A stretch of 5,267 bases of DNA. Source: an uncultured Ruminococcus sp. GTDB lineage: Bacteria; Bacillota; Clostridia; Oscillospirales; Ruminococcaceae. Positions 5,222 to 5,267 of this stretch are shown here, piece after piece; positions within the stretch are counted from its first letter, which is position 1; each line of letters begins with the position of its first letter. The position numbers were made by a program, and so were the translations under genes. Under the pieces are notes generated by a model, which saw only the letters and a program-made list of their open reading frames with translations, was not told where the DNA came from and did not search any database. The stretch is taken from assembly GCA_946404705.1 (NCBI GenBank), contig CAMJES010000174.1:1-5267 (forward strand), read 5' to 3'.

Positions 5222-5267
5222 AGATCGGAAGAGCGTCGTGTAGGGAAAGAGTGTAGATCTCGGTGGT
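5222..5267 (-). other. Illumina P5/TruSeq universal adapter, reverse complement (artefact)
   Basis: These 46 bases begin AGATCGGAAGAGCGTCGTGT and are the exact reverse complement of positions 1-46. GAGCGTCG, rather than GAGCACACG, identifies the P5-side adapter and not the P7 side. They are synthetic and interrupt argR after position 5221. Confidence 0.98.

Noticed and set aside
1..5267. Terminal inverted repeats as ends of a transposon or linear replicon
   Set aside because: The repeats are known Illumina adapter sequence, no transposase or replication gene is present, and both ends cut through core genes.

Overview
The window is one bacterial DNA insert (about positions 47-5221) framed by Illumina adapter sequence at both ends. 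The gene content, consensus sigma-A promoters, GGAGG-type ribosome binding sites and moderately AT-rich base composition point to a Gram-positive Firmicute of the class Clostridia. A Ruminococcus/Oscillospiraceae-like gut or rumen organism is my best guess, but the sequence alone does not prove it. The chromosomal part looks like ordinary core genome. I see no mobile element, CRISPR array, defence system, tRNA or rRNA.

Layout from left to right: adapter (1-46); obgE, minus strand, cut off at its 3' end by the adapter (47-1241); a roughly 220-base gap with a possible structured obgE leader, a strong obgE promoter and the rpmA terminator; rpmA for L27 (1463-1720); rplU for L21 (1769-2083); the rplU leader and a perfect-consensus promoter (2084-2205); an AT-rich divergent intergenic region; an unrecognised plus-strand gene with a basic N-terminus and an acidic tail (2391-3128); a hairpin terminator shared with the convergent recN; recN, minus strand, complete (3174-4868); argR, minus strand, missing its N-terminus because the insert ends (4889-5221); adapter (5222-5267).

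Two functional groups are present. rplU-rpmA-obgE is the conserved bacterial cluster for two 50S ribosomal proteins and a ribosome-associated assembly GTPase. Here it is split into two transcription units, because a strong terminator follows rpmA and a separate consensus promoter precedes obgE. argR-recN is the usual Firmicute pairing of the arginine repressor with the SMC-like DNA repair ATPase. The unrecognised gene lies between the two groups, divergent from rplU and convergent with recN.

Points most worth a second look are: the adapters, which create a false terminal inverted repeat and a false ObgE C-terminus; an L27 that lacks the N-terminal extension and the neighbouring prp protease gene usual in Firmicutes; a possible regulatory leader of obgE that can pair with its own Shine-Dalgarno; and the unknown charge-polarised protein. 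I found no convincing new biological system.
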